Positions 25,933-41,555 are shown, counted from the stretch's first letter. The stretch: 64,000 nucleotides of DNA from Novosphingobium sp. FKTRR1 (GCF_020404405.1 NZ_JAIZDA010000003.1:1-64000), one strand, 5' to 3'. Notes: generated from the letters alone by a model not told the origin. Translations and numbers: made by a program.

Positions 25933-26685
25933 TCATCCGATCAGTTCGGCATAGCGGGCCGGGCGATGGCTGCGGGTAAACCGCACCAGGGTGCGATCGA
26001 TGGAATCGAGCAATGCGGGCACGGTAGTGTCGCCAGGATGAACAGCGACCCTCACCGTGCGGGTAAGCGGCAGGGCGAGCCGGGCCAGCCGCGAAAACAT
26101 CAGCGAACTGCGAATGCGCGCGGGGCTGCGGCTGGCCCAGGTAATCACTGGCCCGCGCGCCAGGACTGCTCCGCCGGTCGGTTGCCACACCTTCATGTGA
26201 TCTTCGGCCAGCGCAAAGCCCGCTTCGCCCAGCGCCTGCAACGCGCCTTCGCCATAAAGCCAGGCCGGGGCGATGAAGCCTGCCACGCTCCGTCCGAGGA
26301 TGTCCTCGAGCATCGCCTTGCCCTCGGTCATCCGCGCCAAGGCGGTGGCGTGGGGCAGGTTGAGGAACTCGCCTTCGCCGGCGGTCATGTGCTTGCCCTT
26401 GAACCCCGCCAGCCCGGCGGTGGCTGGGGTTTCGTCACGGTGACACCATCCATGCAGGAACATCTCGATGCCCTGATCGGCCCAGTCGCGCAAACGGGCA
26501 TGGAACGCGGCGTTGTCGGCGATCGGCGCCTCACGCCAGTGGTCGGGGATGACCAGCATGGCAAAGTTGGGACCGCCCAGCCGGTGCGCAAGCGCGTCCG
26601 CCAATTGGTCCACCTGCCGTTCCGACCGGGGCGAAACATCGTGGATCGACACCAGCAGGCGTCTGGAAGGGTCAGGGGTGGTCAT
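25933..26685 (-). CDS. DUF2334 polysaccharide-deacetylase-like protein
   Basis: 250 residues from the ATG at 26685 (MTTPDPSRRLLVSIHDVSP). The NodB-like barrel is recognised by SIHDVSP (catalytic and metal Asp), IEMFLHGWCHRD with the HxxxH metal pair near 90, and AGFIAPAWLYGEGALQALGE (the RPP-like motif). VAVHPGDT appears near the C terminus. Enzymes of this type remove N- or O-acetyl groups from sugars. There is no signal peptide, so action on a cytoplasmic or lipid-linked substrate is likely. It lies upstream of, and on the same strand as, the flippase-like/DUF2141/GT trio, and could act on the same glycan. Confidence 0.85.
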   Translation of the reverse strand: MTTPDPSRRLLVSIHDVSPRSERQVDQLADALAHRLGGPNFAMLVIPDHWREAPIADNAAFHARLRDWADQGIEMFLHGWCHRDETPATAGLAGFKGKHMTAGEGEFLNLPHATALARMTEGKAMLEDILGRSVAGFIAPAWLYGEGALQALGEAGFALAEDHMKVWQPTGGAVLARGPVITWASRSPARIRSSLMFSRLARLALPLTRTVRVAVHPGDTTVPALLDSIDRTLVRFTRSHRPARYAELIG

Positions 26686-26910
26686 CTCGGTGCTCAGATG
26701 CCCGACTGTCGCACATGAGCGCAAGTTGCAACGCAAAAACGCATCACGGTGCGGCAAGCGTTTGCCGCGGGCCGCGCCCGCAGCCGGTCGAAATTGGTTG
26801 CCGGACTGGCTCAGGTCTATTGTCTATCCATTGAATTGAGATAGTCTTTTCGCTTCGGCCACGTGCGGCGACTCGCCTTGTTTGGCCGATGGTGATGCGG
26901 AGATCAGACC

Positions 26911-27586
26911 ATGGCCGACGATTCGCGCCGCAGATCGAGCGGCAGCCCAATGATCCTTACCGTGCCGGGCCTCGGCAACAGCGGTCCGGGGCACTGGCAA
27001 TCGCTGTGGGAGGCGATCCTGCCCGATTGTCACCGCGTCGATCTGGGACTGTGGGACGATCCCCACCGCAACACCTGGGTCAACAAGATCAACCTCGCCA
27101 TCGCCCGAGCCGGGCGGCCAGTGGTCCTGGTGGCGCATTCGCTGGGGTGTCATGCGGTGGCGTGGTGGGCCGAATACGAACTGCGCGGCCAGCAACGCTT
27201 GTCCGGAGAAGCCGCGGAAAGCCCGGTGATCGGCGCACTGCTGGTCGCACCGCCCGATGTCGAGGAGCGACCGCTCGACCGTCGGCTGACCCGCTTTGCC
27301 CCGGTGCCGGGTGCCGAATTGCCGTTCCCCGCGATCGTCGTCGGCAGCCGCGACGATCCTTATGCCACGGTCGGTCAAGCGCGTCGCATGGCGCGCACGT
27401 GGGGCGCTCGCTTTGCCGATGCCGGTGGGATCGGCCATATCAACGCACAGTCGGGCATTGGGCCGTGGGCGTTCGGCCGTCTGTTGCTCAACCAGTTGCT
27501 GCCAGAGCCGCTGTCACTGGACGAGGGCGCCCGCGATGCCAACCTGGCGGCGGTCAATCCCGCGCCAGTCCGCATCGACCCTGCGC

Positions 27587-27606
<20 letters not shown>
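26911..27606 (+). CDS. RBBP9/YdeN-type serine hydrolase
   Basis: 231 residues of an alpha/beta hydrolase with the compact RBBP9-like fold. LTVPGLGNSGPGHWQSLWE is the oxyanion region. VVLVAHSLGCHAVAWW carries the nucleophilic Ser in SLGC. PAIVVGSRDDPYATV provides the Asp, and GGIGHINAQSGIGPW the His. These features match PF06821 proteins, whose substrates are mostly unknown. It is a stand-alone plus-strand gene. Its 3' end overlaps the glgX 3' end by 20 bp on the opposite strand. Confidence 0.88.
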
Positions 27607-32542
<4,936 letters not shown>

Positions 32543-32546
<4 letters not shown>

Positions 32547-33802
32547 GGCAGGGCGTCGATCATCGCCTTGGTGATCAGGCACACGCCGTTTTCGGTGCGG
32601 CGAAAGCGCTTTGCGTCAAGCACCGGGTCTTCGCCCACGACCAGCCCTTCGGGAATGCGCACGCCCGAATCGAGGATCACCCGCTTGAGCCGCGCGCTGC
32701 GCCCGATGTTGCAGTAAGGCAGGATCACCCCATCCTCGACTGACGAGAACGAGCCCATTTTCACCCCGGTGAACAGCAGGCTGCGCTTGGCCAATGCGCC
32801 CGAAACGATGCAGTCCTGGCTGATCAGCGACGAGATCGCCATGCCGCGCCGTCCATCCAGATCGTGCACGAACTTGGCCGGAGCGGCGACGATCTGGTCG
32901 GTCCAGATCGGCCAGTCGCGGTCATACATGTTGAGCTTGGGCACCGTGTCGGTCAGGTCGAGATTGGCGTCGAAATAGGCATCCAGAGTGCCCACATCGC
33001 GCCAGTATTCGCCGATTTCCTCGGCCGCGCGCACGCAGCTTTCGGTGAAGCGGTGGGCCACTGCCTTGCCGTGCTTGACGATGTAGGGGATGATGTCGCC
33101 GCCAAAGTCGCGGGTCGAGCCGGGCGTCGCCGCATCGCGCCGCAGCTGTTCGAACAGGAATTTCGTTTCGAACACATAGATGCCCATCGAGGCGAGCGAA
33201 TGCGCGTCGTCACCGGGGATCGTCGGCGGATCGGCAGGCTTCTCGATGAAGTCGGTGATGATGCTCTGTTCATCGACCGCCATCACGCCGAACCCGGTCG
33301 CTTCGGCTTTGCTGACGACCAGACAGCCGATCGTCACGTCAGCGCCCGAATTGACGTGCTGGCGCAGCATCAGCTCGTAGTCCATCTTGTAGATGTGGTC
33401 GCCGGCAAGGATGACCATATAGCGCGGCGCATGGCTCTCGATGATGTCGATGTTCTGGTACACCGCGTCGGCGGTGCCTTCGTACCACTGGCTTTCCGAA
33501 ACGCGCTGCGATGCGGGCAGGATGTCGAAGCTTTCGTTGCGTTCGGGCCGCAGGAAGTTCCACGCCCGGTTCATGTGGCGGATCAGCGAATGCGCCTTGT
33601 ACTGCGTGGCCACGCCGATCCTGCGGATGCCCGAGTTGATCGCGTTCGACAGCGCAAAGTCGATGATCCGGCTGACCCCGCCGAAATAGACCGCCGGTTT
33701 GGCGCGGTTATCGGTCAATTCCTTCAGGCGGCTGCCGCGCCCTCCGGCAAGCACATAGGCCATGGCTTCGCGTGCCAGCGGTTGGCCGAAACTGTCCCTC
33801 AT
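32543..33802 (-). CDS. glgC: Glucose-1-phosphate adenylyltransferase GlgC
   Basis: 419 residues. The nucleotidyltransferase half has [20 protein letters not shown] and [20 protein letters not shown] (binding loops), [17 protein letters not shown] (catalytic Asp) and [22 protein letters not shown]-terminal left-handed beta-helix carries the allosteric region ([20 protein letters not shown]). It makes ADP-glucose, the committed step of glycogen synthesis. Its start overlaps the glgB stop by four bases. Confidence 0.97.
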
Positions 33803-36000
33803 ACCCTCTCTCCGGTCCCTTCGAAGATGAACATAACCGTTGCCAACGGTGGCAGCACGACCAGTGCCGCCCCGTCGATCGCCGTGATTCCCCCCAGGTT
33901 GCCCTGGCCCGATCCACCATAGAGGGCAGAGTCGCTATTGAGTAACTCGCGCCATTTGCCGTTGTGTGGCAGCGGCAGGCGATAGTGATCGTGCAGTGTC
34001 GGCGTCATGTTGCTGACGACGACGACGGGAGGCACGGCATCGGGCGATCCGGGCGCGCGGCGCACCCACGCGAACACGCTGGCGGCCATGTCATCGACCA
34101 CCAGCCATTCGAAGCCTTCGACCTCGCAATCGCGCGCATGCAGCGCCGCGGTCTTGCGATAGGTGCGGTTCAGGTCGCGCACCCATGCCTGAATGCCCTG
34201 ATGCGGGGCGTATTGCAGCATGTCCCAATCAAGCTCGCGCGCCTCGCTCCATTCGCGGCGCTGGGCAAACTCCTGCCCCATGAACAGCAGCTTCTTGCCC
34301 GGATAGCCCCACATCAACCCGTAATAGGCGCGCAACGAGGCGAACTTTTGCCAATCATCGCCGCTCATCTTGTGGAGCAGCGAGCCCTTGCCGTGGACCA
34401 CCTCGTCATGGCTGAGCGGCAGCACGAAGTTTTCGGTAAAGGCGTACATCAGGCCGAAGGTGATGTCGTCGTGGTGATAGCGCCGGTGCGCCGCGTCGCG
34501 GCTCATGTACTTCAGCGTATCGTTCATGAAACCCATGTTCCACTTGAACCCGAAGCCAAGGCCGGTGCCTTGCGCATCGGGGGCAGGGGCGGGCAGGCAG
34601 ACCCCCGGCCATGTGGTCGATTCCTCGGCCATCGTCAGGAACCCGTCCTGCGCCGCATGGACCGCGCGGTTCATGCCCTGCAGGAACGCCACCGCCTCCC
34701 AGTTCTCGCGACCGCCTTGCGCGTTGGGCAGCCACTGCCCGGCTGGCCGCGAATAGTCGCGGTGCAGCATCGAGGCCACGGCATCCACGCGCAGCCCGTC
34801 GACATGGTACTCTTCGGCCCAGAACAGCGCGTTGTTGACGAGGAAGCTTTCCACCTCGCGCCGCCCGAAGTTGTAGATCGCGGTGTTCCAGTCGGGGTGG
34901 AAGCCCAGCCGTGGATCCTGATGCTCGTACAGATGCGTGCCGTCGAACCGCGCAAGGCCATGCGCGTCGGTGGGGAAGTGCGCAGGCACCCAGTCGATCA
35001 GCACGCCAAGCCCGGCCTGATGCGCGCCATCGACGAACCGGGCGAACCCGTCTGGCCCGCCGAACCGAGCGCTGGGAGCGTAGAGCCCGGTAGTCTGATA
35101 GCCCCAAGACGGATCATAAGGGTGCTCGGACACCGGCAGAAACTCGATATGGGTGAACCCCATGTCGAGGCAGTAGGGGATCAGTCGGTCGGCCAGTTCG
35201 TCCCACGTGAAGAACTCGCGCCCGTCGTCCGGCTTGCGCCACGATCCGGCGTGGACTTCGTAGATCGTGATCGGCACCCGGCGCGGATCGACCTTGGCCC
35301 AATGCGCGCGGTGGGGGGCATCGTTCCAGTCGTCGCGCTTGCCCGGCTGCGCCACGATTGAGGCAGTGGCCGGGCGCAGCTCTGAAAAAAACGCATAAGG
35401 ATCGGCCTTTAGGGGCTGGATCGTGCCATCGGGGCCGGTGATGCGGTACTTGTAGGCATTGCCGGTGCCGATGCCGGGGATGAAGATTTCCCACACGCCG
35501 ATATCGGCACGCCGTCGCATCGGATGGAACCGGTGATCCCAGCCGTTGAAGTCACCCACCACGCTGACAAGTTGCGCGTTGGGCGCCCACACCGCGAAGT
35601 GCACGCCGCGCGCCCCCTGATGGTCGATCACGTGTGCGCCCAGCTTGTCGAACAGACGGAAATGCGCGCCCTTGGCGATCAGGAAGTCGTCCATCGGCCC
35701 CAGCACCGGGCCGAACGTGTAGGGATCACATACCTGCCATGCATGTTCGCCCGCACGGCAGCGATACGTCACCGGCTGCGGATCGCCCAGAACTTTGCCT
35801 TCGAACAGGCCGCGCGGATCGGTCCGTTCGAGCGTACCGAGCAACGTGCCGTCGAGCGCGTGCGCCTCGGCCAGCTCGGCTCCGGGCAGGAAGGCGCGGG
35901 CAAACGTGCCGCCGGGGCCGCGATGCAGCCCAAGCAGCGCAAACGGGTCGGCCTGCGTGCCCTCGAACAGGGCCTCGATGGCACGCGCCGGCGGTTTCAT
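33799..36000 (-). CDS. glgB: 1,4-alpha-glucan branching enzyme GlgB
   Basis: 733 residues, normal for GlgB. An N-terminal domain and CBM48 ([20 protein letters not shown]) precede a GH13 barrel. [19 protein letters not shown] has the nucleophile Asp, [11 protein letters not shown] the acid Glu, and [19 protein letters not shown] the third Asp. A C-terminal beta-sandwich follows. It introduces alpha-1,6 branches. It begins 9 bp after the glgP stop and its stop overlaps the glgC start. Confidence 0.97.
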   Translation of the reverse strand: MKPPARAIEALFEGTQADPFALLGLHRGPGGTFARAFLPGAELAEAHALDGTLLGTLERTDPRGLFEGKVLGDPQPVTYRCRAGEHAWQVCDPYTFGPVLGPMDDFLIAKGAHFRLFDKLGAHVIDHQGARGVHFAVWAPNAQLVSVVGDFNGWDHRFHPMRRRADIGVWEIFIPGIGTGNAYKYRITGPDGTIQPLKADPYAFFSELRPATASIVAQPGKRDDWNDAPHRAHWAKVDPRRVPITIYEVHAGSWRKPDDGREFFTWDELADRLIPYCLDMGFTHIEFLPVSEHPYDPSWGYQTTGLYAPSARFGGPDGFARFVDGAHQAGLGVLIDWVPAHFPTDAHGLARFDGTHLYEHQDPRLGFHPDWNTAIYNFGRREVESFLVNNALFWAEEYHVDGLRVDAVASMLHRDYSRPAGQWLPNAQGGRENWEAVAFLQGMNRAVHAAQDGFLTMAEESTTWPGVCLPAPAPDAQGTGLGFGFKWNMGFMNDTLKYMSRDAAHRRYHHDDITFGLMYAFTENFVLPLSHDEVVHGKGSLLHKMSGDDWQKFASLRAYYGLMWGYPGKKLLFMGQEFAQRREWSEARELDWDMLQYAPHQGIQAWVRDLNRTYRKTAALHARDCEVEGFEWLVVDDMAASVFAWVRRAPGSPDAVPPVVVVSNMTPTLHDHYRLPLPHNGKWRELLNSDSALYGGSGQGNLGGITAIDGAALVVLPPLATVMFIFEGTGERV

Positions 36001-36009
36001 GGTGTGTTC

Positions 36010-38433
36010 TCAGACCCCCCAGATGTCGCGGGCATATTCGCTGATGGTGCGATCCGATGAAAACCATCCGACATTGGCGATGTTCCGTATCGCGCTGGCG
36101 CGCCATGCCGCCTGATCTTCCCAGCGCCGATCGATGCCGCGTTGCGCGGTGTGGTAGGCATCGAAATCGGCGGCGACCATGAACCAGTCGCTGTCATAGA
36201 TGCCGCCCATCAGCGCCTTGTAGCGGTCGCGGTCATCGGGGCTGAACACGCCAGAGGCAATCGCGTTGATCGCCTGCTGCAACTCCTTCGACGCTTCGAT
36301 GATCGCGCGCGGGTTGTAGCCATTGCCGCGCTGGTGGGCCACTTCGTCGGCGGTCAGGCCGAAGATCACGATGTTGTCGTCACCGACATGATCCTTGATC
36401 TCGATGTTGGCGCCATCGAGCGTGCCGATGGTCAGCGCGCCGTTGAGTGCGAACTTCATGTTGCCGGTGCCCGACGCTTCCATGCCTGCGGTCGAGATCT
36501 GCTCCGACAGGTCGGCTGCCGGAATGATCCGTTCGGCCAGCGTCACGTTGTAGTTGGGCACGAACACGACCTTGAGCAATCCGCCCACCGCAGGGTCGGA
36601 ATTGACCCGCCGGGCGATATCGTTGGCCAGTTTGATCGTCAGCTTGGCGTTGTGATAGCTCGACGCTGCTTTGCCACCGAAGATCTTGACGCGCGGCACC
36701 CAGTCGCGTTCGGGGTGGCTGCGGATCTGGTCATACAGCGCAACCGTCTCGATCAGGTTGAGCAACTGCCGCTTGTATTCGTGGATGCGCTTGATCTGTA
36801 CGTCGAACAGCGCATCGGGATCGAGCCGCACGCCGGTCAACTGCTTGAGATGGTTGGACAGCGCCACCTTGTTCGAGCGCTTCACCTCGGCGATGCGCTC
36901 GCCAAGATGCGCGTCATCAGCCAGCGCGTTGAGATCGGCCAGCTTGGTGGCGTCTTCCAGAAATTCGGGGCCGATGGCGTCCTTGATCACCGACACCAGA
37001 CCCGGATTGCACTGCTGCAGCCAGCGGCGCGGGGTGACGCCGTTGGTCTTGTTGTTGATGCGCGTGGGATACAGCGCGTGCAGATCCGCAAAAACGGTGG
37101 TCTTCATCAGATCGGTGTGCAGCGCGGCGACGCCGTTGATGCTGTGCGCGCCGACGAAAGCCAGATTGGCCATGCGCACGCGGCGCTCGCCGTGTTCGTC
37201 GATCAGGCTGATCGCGGCGATCGCGGCATCGTTCAGTCCGGCCTTGCGCGCCTCGCGCAGCACCCGGCTGTTGATCGCATAGATGATCTGCATGTGGCGT
37301 GGCAGCAACCGCTCGAACAGCGGCAGAGGCCACGATTCCAGCGCCTCGGGCAGCAGGGTGTGGTTGGTGTAGCCGACGGTCTTTTTCGTCACCTCCCACG
37401 CTTCGTTGAACTCAAGTCCGTGGATATCGACCAGCAGCCGCATCAGTTCGGCCACGGCCACCGCCGGGTGGGTATCGTTGAGCTGGATCGCGGCCTTTTC
37501 ATGCAGGGTGCGTACGTCACCGGCATATTGCGCGTGGCGGCGAACGATGTCCTGAATCGAGGCCGCGGTGAAGAAGTACTCCTGACGCAGCCGCAGTTCC
37601 TGTCCGGCAGCGGTCGAATCTGCCGGGTAAAGCACCCGCACCAGCGCATCGGCGCGCGCTTCTTCAAGCAGAGCACCAACGTGGTCGCCCGCGTTGAACG
37701 CATCGAGCCGGATCGGATCGAGCGCGGTTGCCGTCCACAGCCGCAGGGTGTTCACCCGCTTTCCGCGATAGCCGACCACCGGGGTGTCGACCGCGCTGGC
37801 TTCGACCTGCTCCGCCGGGCGCCATTCCACGCCATCGCCCTTGTCGACCACTTCGCCACCAAAGCCGATGCGATAGGCGCTTTCGCGGCGGTCGAATTCC
37901 CACGGGTTGCCATGGCTCAGCCAGGTTTCAGGCAGTTCGACCTGCCAGCCATCGTCGATACGCTGGCGGAACATGCCGTTCACATAGCGGATGCCATAGC
38001 CGTAAGCGGGGATGTCCAGACTGGCGAGGCTTTCCATGAAGCACGCCGCCAGACGGCCAAGGCCACCGTTGCCCAGCGCCGCGTCGGGCTCCAGTTCCTC
38101 AAGCGCGGCAAGATCGAACCCGTGCGCGGCCAGCGCCTTTTCCATCTCGCGCGTCAGGCCCATGTTGGACAGCGCATCGCGCAACAGGCGGCCGATCAGG
38201 AATTCTAGGCTGAGGTAATAGACCCGCTTGCCCTCGGCATCATATGTGCGCCGGGTCGATTCCATCCAGCGGTCGATCACCGCGTCGCGCAGCGTCAGCA
38301 CCGCTGCTGTGAACCAGTCGTGCGGCTTTGCGGCGCGTTCGTCCTTGCCGACGCGATGGCGCAGCACGTCGATGATGTGGGCATCGATCTCGGCCGCTTT
38401 CGAGCCGGTGCTGAGAGGGGTGTCGAGGCTCAT
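36010..38433 (-). CDS. glgP: Glycogen phosphorylase GlgP
   Basis: 807 residues from the ATG at 38433 (MSLDTPLSTGSKAAEIDAHI), supported by GGGAG nine bases upstream. A frame extending to 38589 is judged untranslated. The GT35 family is clear: RVYYLSLEFLIGRLLRDALS, AALGNGGLGRLAACFMESLA, and the pyridoxal-phosphate lysine in ASGTGNMKFALNGALTIGTL. It releases glucose-1-phosphate from glycogen. It is the first gene of the six-gene operon, so its upstream region (38434-38600) should hold the main glg promoter. Confidence 0.97.
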   Translation of the reverse strand: MSLDTPLSTGSKAAEIDAHIIDVLRHRVGKDERAAKPHDWFTAAVLTLRDAVIDRWMESTRRTYDAEGKRVYYLSLEFLIGRLLRDALSNMGLTREMEKALAAHGFDLAALEELEPDAALGNGGLGRLAACFMESLASLDIPAYGYGIRYVNGMFRQRIDDGWQVELPETWLSHGNPWEFDRRESAYRIGFGGEVVDKGDGVEWRPAEQVEASAVDTPVVGYRGKRVNTLRLWTATALDPIRLDAFNAGDHVGALLEEARADALVRVLYPADSTAAGQELRLRQEYFFTAASIQDIVRRHAQYAGDVRTLHEKAAIQLNDTHPAVAVAELMRLLVDIHGLEFNEAWEVTKKTVGYTNHTLLPEALESWPLPLFERLLPRHMQIIYAINSRVLREARKAGLNDAAIAAISLIDEHGERRVRMANLAFVGAHSINGVAALHTDLMKTTVFADLHALYPTRINNKTNGVTPRRWLQQCNPGLVSVIKDAIGPEFLEDATKLADLNALADDAHLGERIAEVKRSNKVALSNHLKQLTGVRLDPDALFDVQIKRIHEYKRQLLNLIETVALYDQIRSHPERDWVPRVKIFGGKAASSYHNAKLTIKLANDIARRVNSDPAVGGLLKVVFVPNYNVTLAERIIPAADLSEQISTAGMEASGTGNMKFALNGALTIGTLDGANIEIKDHVGDDNIVIFGLTADEVAHQRGNGYNPRAIIEASKELQQAINAIASGVFSPDDRDRYKALMGGIYDSDWFMVAADFDAYHTAQRGIDRRWEDQAAWRASAIRNIANVGWFSSDRTISEYARDIWGV

Positions 38434-38747
38434 GGAACTGGCTCCCTTCGAATTCCCGGGCAGGGCGCACGGCTGAGCCGTCCGCAAAGCGGGTGGTTGT
38501 GCGCGCCCTTCATGGCCTGTTGCCGCCCGTGATTTTAACCCCCGGCGGCTTGTCTGCCCAATTCTCCCTGCACCATGACTAGGCCACACGCGTTAAAAAC
38601 TTCAAGCGATGACCTGCGTCCGACACAAAAAAGTTGCCGCCACCGGCATGACCGGCAGCGGCTTCTTGCGCTAAAAAGTCGGTTTGCGAAACTTATCGGA
38701 AGCGATAAATTCGTTTGCGCGGGCACACACTGCGTACCAGAGCGGTT
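38434..38747. promoter_or_regulatory. Region between cytochrome b561 and glgP: glg promoter area and a terminator
   Basis: This 314-bp stretch lies between genes on the same (minus) strand. Its right half contains the intrinsic terminator of the TonB receptor-cytochrome b561 unit. Its left half must contain the glycogen operon promoter. No confident -35/-10 pair and no gene are seen. Confidence 0.5.
38624..38662 (-). terminator. Intrinsic terminator after cytochrome b561
   Basis: On the minus strand, GCCGC at 38662-38658 pairs with GCGGC at 38640-38636, and the two CCGG blocks inside also pair, with one 2-nt internal mismatch. Immediately after the stem comes AACTTTTTTG. The hairpin plus T-run lies about 86 bp downstream of the cytochrome b561 stop. 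Confidence 0.8.
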
Positions 38748-39290
38748 TTACAGCATCCGTTGCAGCGTGCCGTCCTTCAGTACCCACTGGTGATAGACCG
38801 CCGCCGCAATGTGCAGCACGACCAGCGCGGCGAAACCATAGCCCAGCAGTTCATGCGTTTCGTGGGCGGCGTCGACGATCGCCATGCCCTTGGTGAACGG
38901 CAGCTTGGGAATGGCGAACAGGCCATAGAAGCTGAGCGGATACTTGCCGGCCGACGAGAAAATCCAGCCGGTGACCGGCAGGATCAGCATCAGCAGATAG
39001 AACGTGCCGTGGGTCGCGGCGGCCACCTTGCGCTGAAACGCGCTGAACCCGGCCGGATAGTCGGGCCGCTTCCACAACAGGCGCCAGCCGATGCGCGCGA
39101 TCGACAACACCAGAATGAGCAGTCCGGTCGCCTTGTGCGAGGGCATCGACGCCCACACATCTTCAAAGCTTTCGCCGAAAATCCCGGTGAACAGGTTGAA
39201 CAGGATGGCCAGCGCGATCGCCCAGTGCAGCGTTCGTGCCACGCCGTTGTAGCGGGCGACAGCGGCAGGCGGGTACAAAGTGCTGGCCAT
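38748..39290 (-). CDS. Cytochrome b561 family protein
   Basis: 180 residues with four transmembrane helices. The start at 39290 is preferred to 39296 because AAGGAC then lies at a suitable distance. Haem-ligand histidines are visible in RTLHWAIALAILFNLFTG (helix 1), PSHKATGLLILVLSIARIGW (helix 2), AATHGTFYLLMLILPVTGW (helix 3) and HETHELLGYGFAALVVLHIA (helix 4). It moves electrons within the inner membrane, typically between quinone and periplasmic partners. It follows a TonB receptor gene by 42 bp, so the two probably form an operon. A reductive role for an imported metal complex is possible but unproven. Confidence 0.9.
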   Translation of the reverse strand: MASTLYPPAAVARYNGVARTLHWAIALAILFNLFTGIFGESFEDVWASMPSHKATGLLILVLSIARIGWRLLWKRPDYPAGFSAFQRKVAAATHGTFYLLMLILPVTGWIFSSAGKYPLSFYGLFAIPKLPFTKGMAIVDAAHETHELLGYGFAALVVLHIAAAVYHQWVLKDGTLQRML

Positions 39291-39332
39291 GGTCATGTCC
39301 TTCGATTCACGTGCAACCCTTGCTCGCAGCCC

Positions 39333-41366
39333 CTATCGGACAGCGATGCGCAGACCCGCCCACACCGTGCGCGGGGTGCCGTAGTCCATAGACCCCCCGG
39401 CGTTGCGCGTCACCACCGTTGCATCGAACAGATTTTCGCCACGCAGCACCAGACTGAACGCTCCCTTCAGCGGGATCTGGGCAAAGGCATCGAGCGTCGT
39501 CGCCGCCTTAAGCGCATCGGTCTGCAAGTCGTCCTCGTACTGCAGGCCGACATGGTGCAGCGTCACCGCAAGGTTCCAACGTTCGGCCGGGCGCCACGAT
39601 GCGGTGGCGCTGGCCGCCCAGCGCGGCGTCTGCGAGGGGCGCTTGCCGTCGAACGCCTGCCCCGGCGCTTCGACTTTGGCGTTGGTATAGGACAGCGAGC
39701 CACCCAGGCTGACTTTGCCCAGCGCGGCGCGGGCGGAGAACTCGACACCCTGCGCATGGATCGCATCGACATTCTGGCGCTGGCGCGTGGTAGCATCGAT
39801 CGTGACGTTGGCGATGGCATGGCGCACGCGGTTGTCGAAACCGGTCAGCGACAGCGTGACCGCAGCCAGCGGGCGCCAGTCCACCCCGCCTTCATAACCG
39901 ATCAGCCGCTCGTTCCCGAGCGCCGGGTTGGCCAGCGTGGTAATCGGGAACACGGTAAAGGTGCGGTACAACTCGTTGAGCGTGGGCTGGCGCAAGTTGC
40001 TGTAGGCCGCCGCGCGCACGTCGATGTGCGGCAAGGCATGGACCACCACCCCGCCGCGTCCGCTGACCGACCAATCGGACTGCTCGGGATAGACCTTGTC
40101 GCTGGTCAGCTTTCCGGCAAGGTCGCTGGTCTGCAACATGCCGCCGCTGATCGCGGTGCGGTCGGCGCGCACGCCACCGGTCAGCACGACCGCGCCCAGA
40201 GTCCAGTCATCCTCGGCATAGAGCCCCAGATCGCGGTTGGTTCCGCCCGCGCGACGATGACCACTGACCACGCCGGCCTTGTAAGTGTCCTCGTTGGTGT
40301 GCCCTTCGGCAACGCGCCAGTCTGCGCCCAGCCGCAGCACATGGGACGCGCCTACCGGCGGGCGCAGCTCAAGCTTGCCGCCCGCGCCGGTCGCCGGGGT
40401 GGAGCGCTGCGCCAGCGTGGGCTTGAACGTACTGGCGCTGATCACGGTGTTGTAGAAATTGCGCGCCTGGACATAGCCGAGCGCATCGAACTGCCAGCGA
40501 CCGCGACCGACCACGCGGATCGATCCGTCCTGCCCGTTGGTGCCGGTATCAGCCCCGGCAAAGCGCAGCGTGCGGTTGTCGTCGAAGGCCAGTCCGCGCA
40601 CCTGCAATTCGACGTCCGGCGCGATCGGGGTGACGTAGCGCAGACCTGCCGACCAGCTTTCATACTTGGCTTTTACGCTTGCTGGCACGCGCTGGTCGAC
40701 CGGGGTGGTCCAGAAGCCGGGGCCACGGTCCCAGCGCCCGCTGACGACGGCAAAGCCTTTGCCAAGCGTCGGCGCAACCGTGCCCGAAAGCTCGGTATCG
40801 CCGCGGTCATCGACCAGCCCCTGGGCGTTGAACAGCCCAAGCTCGCGCGCCGATGCGCTGGTCAGCTCGATCGTCCCGGCCACCGCGCCGGCGCCGAATG
40901 CTCCGGAGCCACCGCCCTTGGTCACGCGGATGTTCGACAAGCGTTCGGGCGCCAGCGCCGACAGCGGGATATGCCCGAAGAACGGGTCGGCCATCGGTAC
41001 GCCGTCCAGCAGCACCAACGAGCGGCTGGTGGCGTTGCCGCCCAGCGCCCGCAGCGTGACGCCTTGCGCCGAAGGGTTGGAGGCGCGGCTGTCAGACCGG
41101 CGAAATTGCTGAAACCCGGCGACGCCTGAAAGCGCATCCTCGATCCGGCCCGATGCGGTGGCCAGAAGGCGGTCGCGATCGATCTCCTGCACGTTGTAGG
41201 CCGGAGTCGCGGGCGGAGTCGCAAGTCCGATGCCGGTAACCACGATCTGCTGGGCCGCCGAATCGGCAGCCTCTGCATGGGCGCTTGCGGGATCGCCGAG
41301 CAGGCTGATTGCAACCAGCGGAAGGCAGGAGAATCGAGAGATGGAAATGGTTTGGCGCATTGTCAT
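39333..41366 (-). CDS. TonB-dependent receptor, operon with cytochrome b561
   Basis: 677 residues. The signal peptide ends ASAHAEAADSA, then comes a TonB box QQIVVTGIG at about 40-48. The plug contains GVTLRALGGNATSRSLVLLD, VPMADPFFGHIPLSAL and SNIRVTKGGGSGAFGAGAVA. The barrel runs to TVWAGLRIAVR. It is smaller than the two other receptors here and similar in size to vitamin and siderophore receptors. The ligand is unknown. Pairing with a cytochrome b561 suggests a redox step on the imported substrate or on its metal. Confidence 0.93.
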   Translation of the reverse strand: MTMRQTISISRFSCLPLVAISLLGDPASAHAEAADSAAQQIVVTGIGLATPPATPAYNVQEIDRDRLLATASGRIEDALSGVAGFQQFRRSDSRASNPSAQGVTLRALGGNATSRSLVLLDGVPMADPFFGHIPLSALAPERLSNIRVTKGGGSGAFGAGAVAGTIELTSASARELGLFNAQGLVDDRGDTELSGTVAPTLGKGFAVVSGRWDRGPGFWTTPVDQRVPASVKAKYESWSAGLRYVTPIAPDVELQVRGLAFDDNRTLRFAGADTGTNGQDGSIRVVGRGRWQFDALGYVQARNFYNTVISASTFKPTLAQRSTPATGAGGKLELRPPVGASHVLRLGADWRVAEGHTNEDTYKAGVVSGHRRAGGTNRDLGLYAEDDWTLGAVVLTGGVRADRTAISGGMLQTSDLAGKLTSDKVYPEQSDWSVSGRGGVVVHALPHIDVRAAAYSNLRQPTLNELYRTFTVFPITTLANPALGNERLIGYEGGVDWRPLAAVTLSLTGFDNRVRHAIANVTIDATTRQRQNVDAIHAQGVEFSARAALGKVSLGGSLSYTNAKVEAPGQAFDGKRPSQTPRWAASATASWRPAERWNLAVTLHHVGLQYEDDLQTDALKAATTLDAFAQIPLKGAFSLVLRGENLFDATVVTRNAGGSMDYGTPRTVWAGLRIAVR

Positions 41367-41555
41367 GGCGGTTTTTCAGGCTCCTCGGAACAATCGCAGG
41401 TAGCCTGAAGCGGTGTGGGCGTCATGTGCCAAAAAGTTCAATGCAACGCCCTTCTTTACGCATGGAATCAAAAGTTGGGCATGGGGCGAATTGCGTATGG
41501 GACATACTGCGCTGCGGCATAATCTGGCATCACAACGCAACCGTGATGAGGGGCT

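Noticed and set aside
36142..38208. A 688-codon plus-strand frame opposite glgP
   Set aside because: glgP is unambiguous and the opposite frame shows no protein-like features.
38715..41129. An 804-codon plus-strand open frame opposite the b561/TonB receptor pair
   Set aside because: It has no domain and Arg/His/Gln-rich composition. The minus-strand genes have clear signals and motifs.
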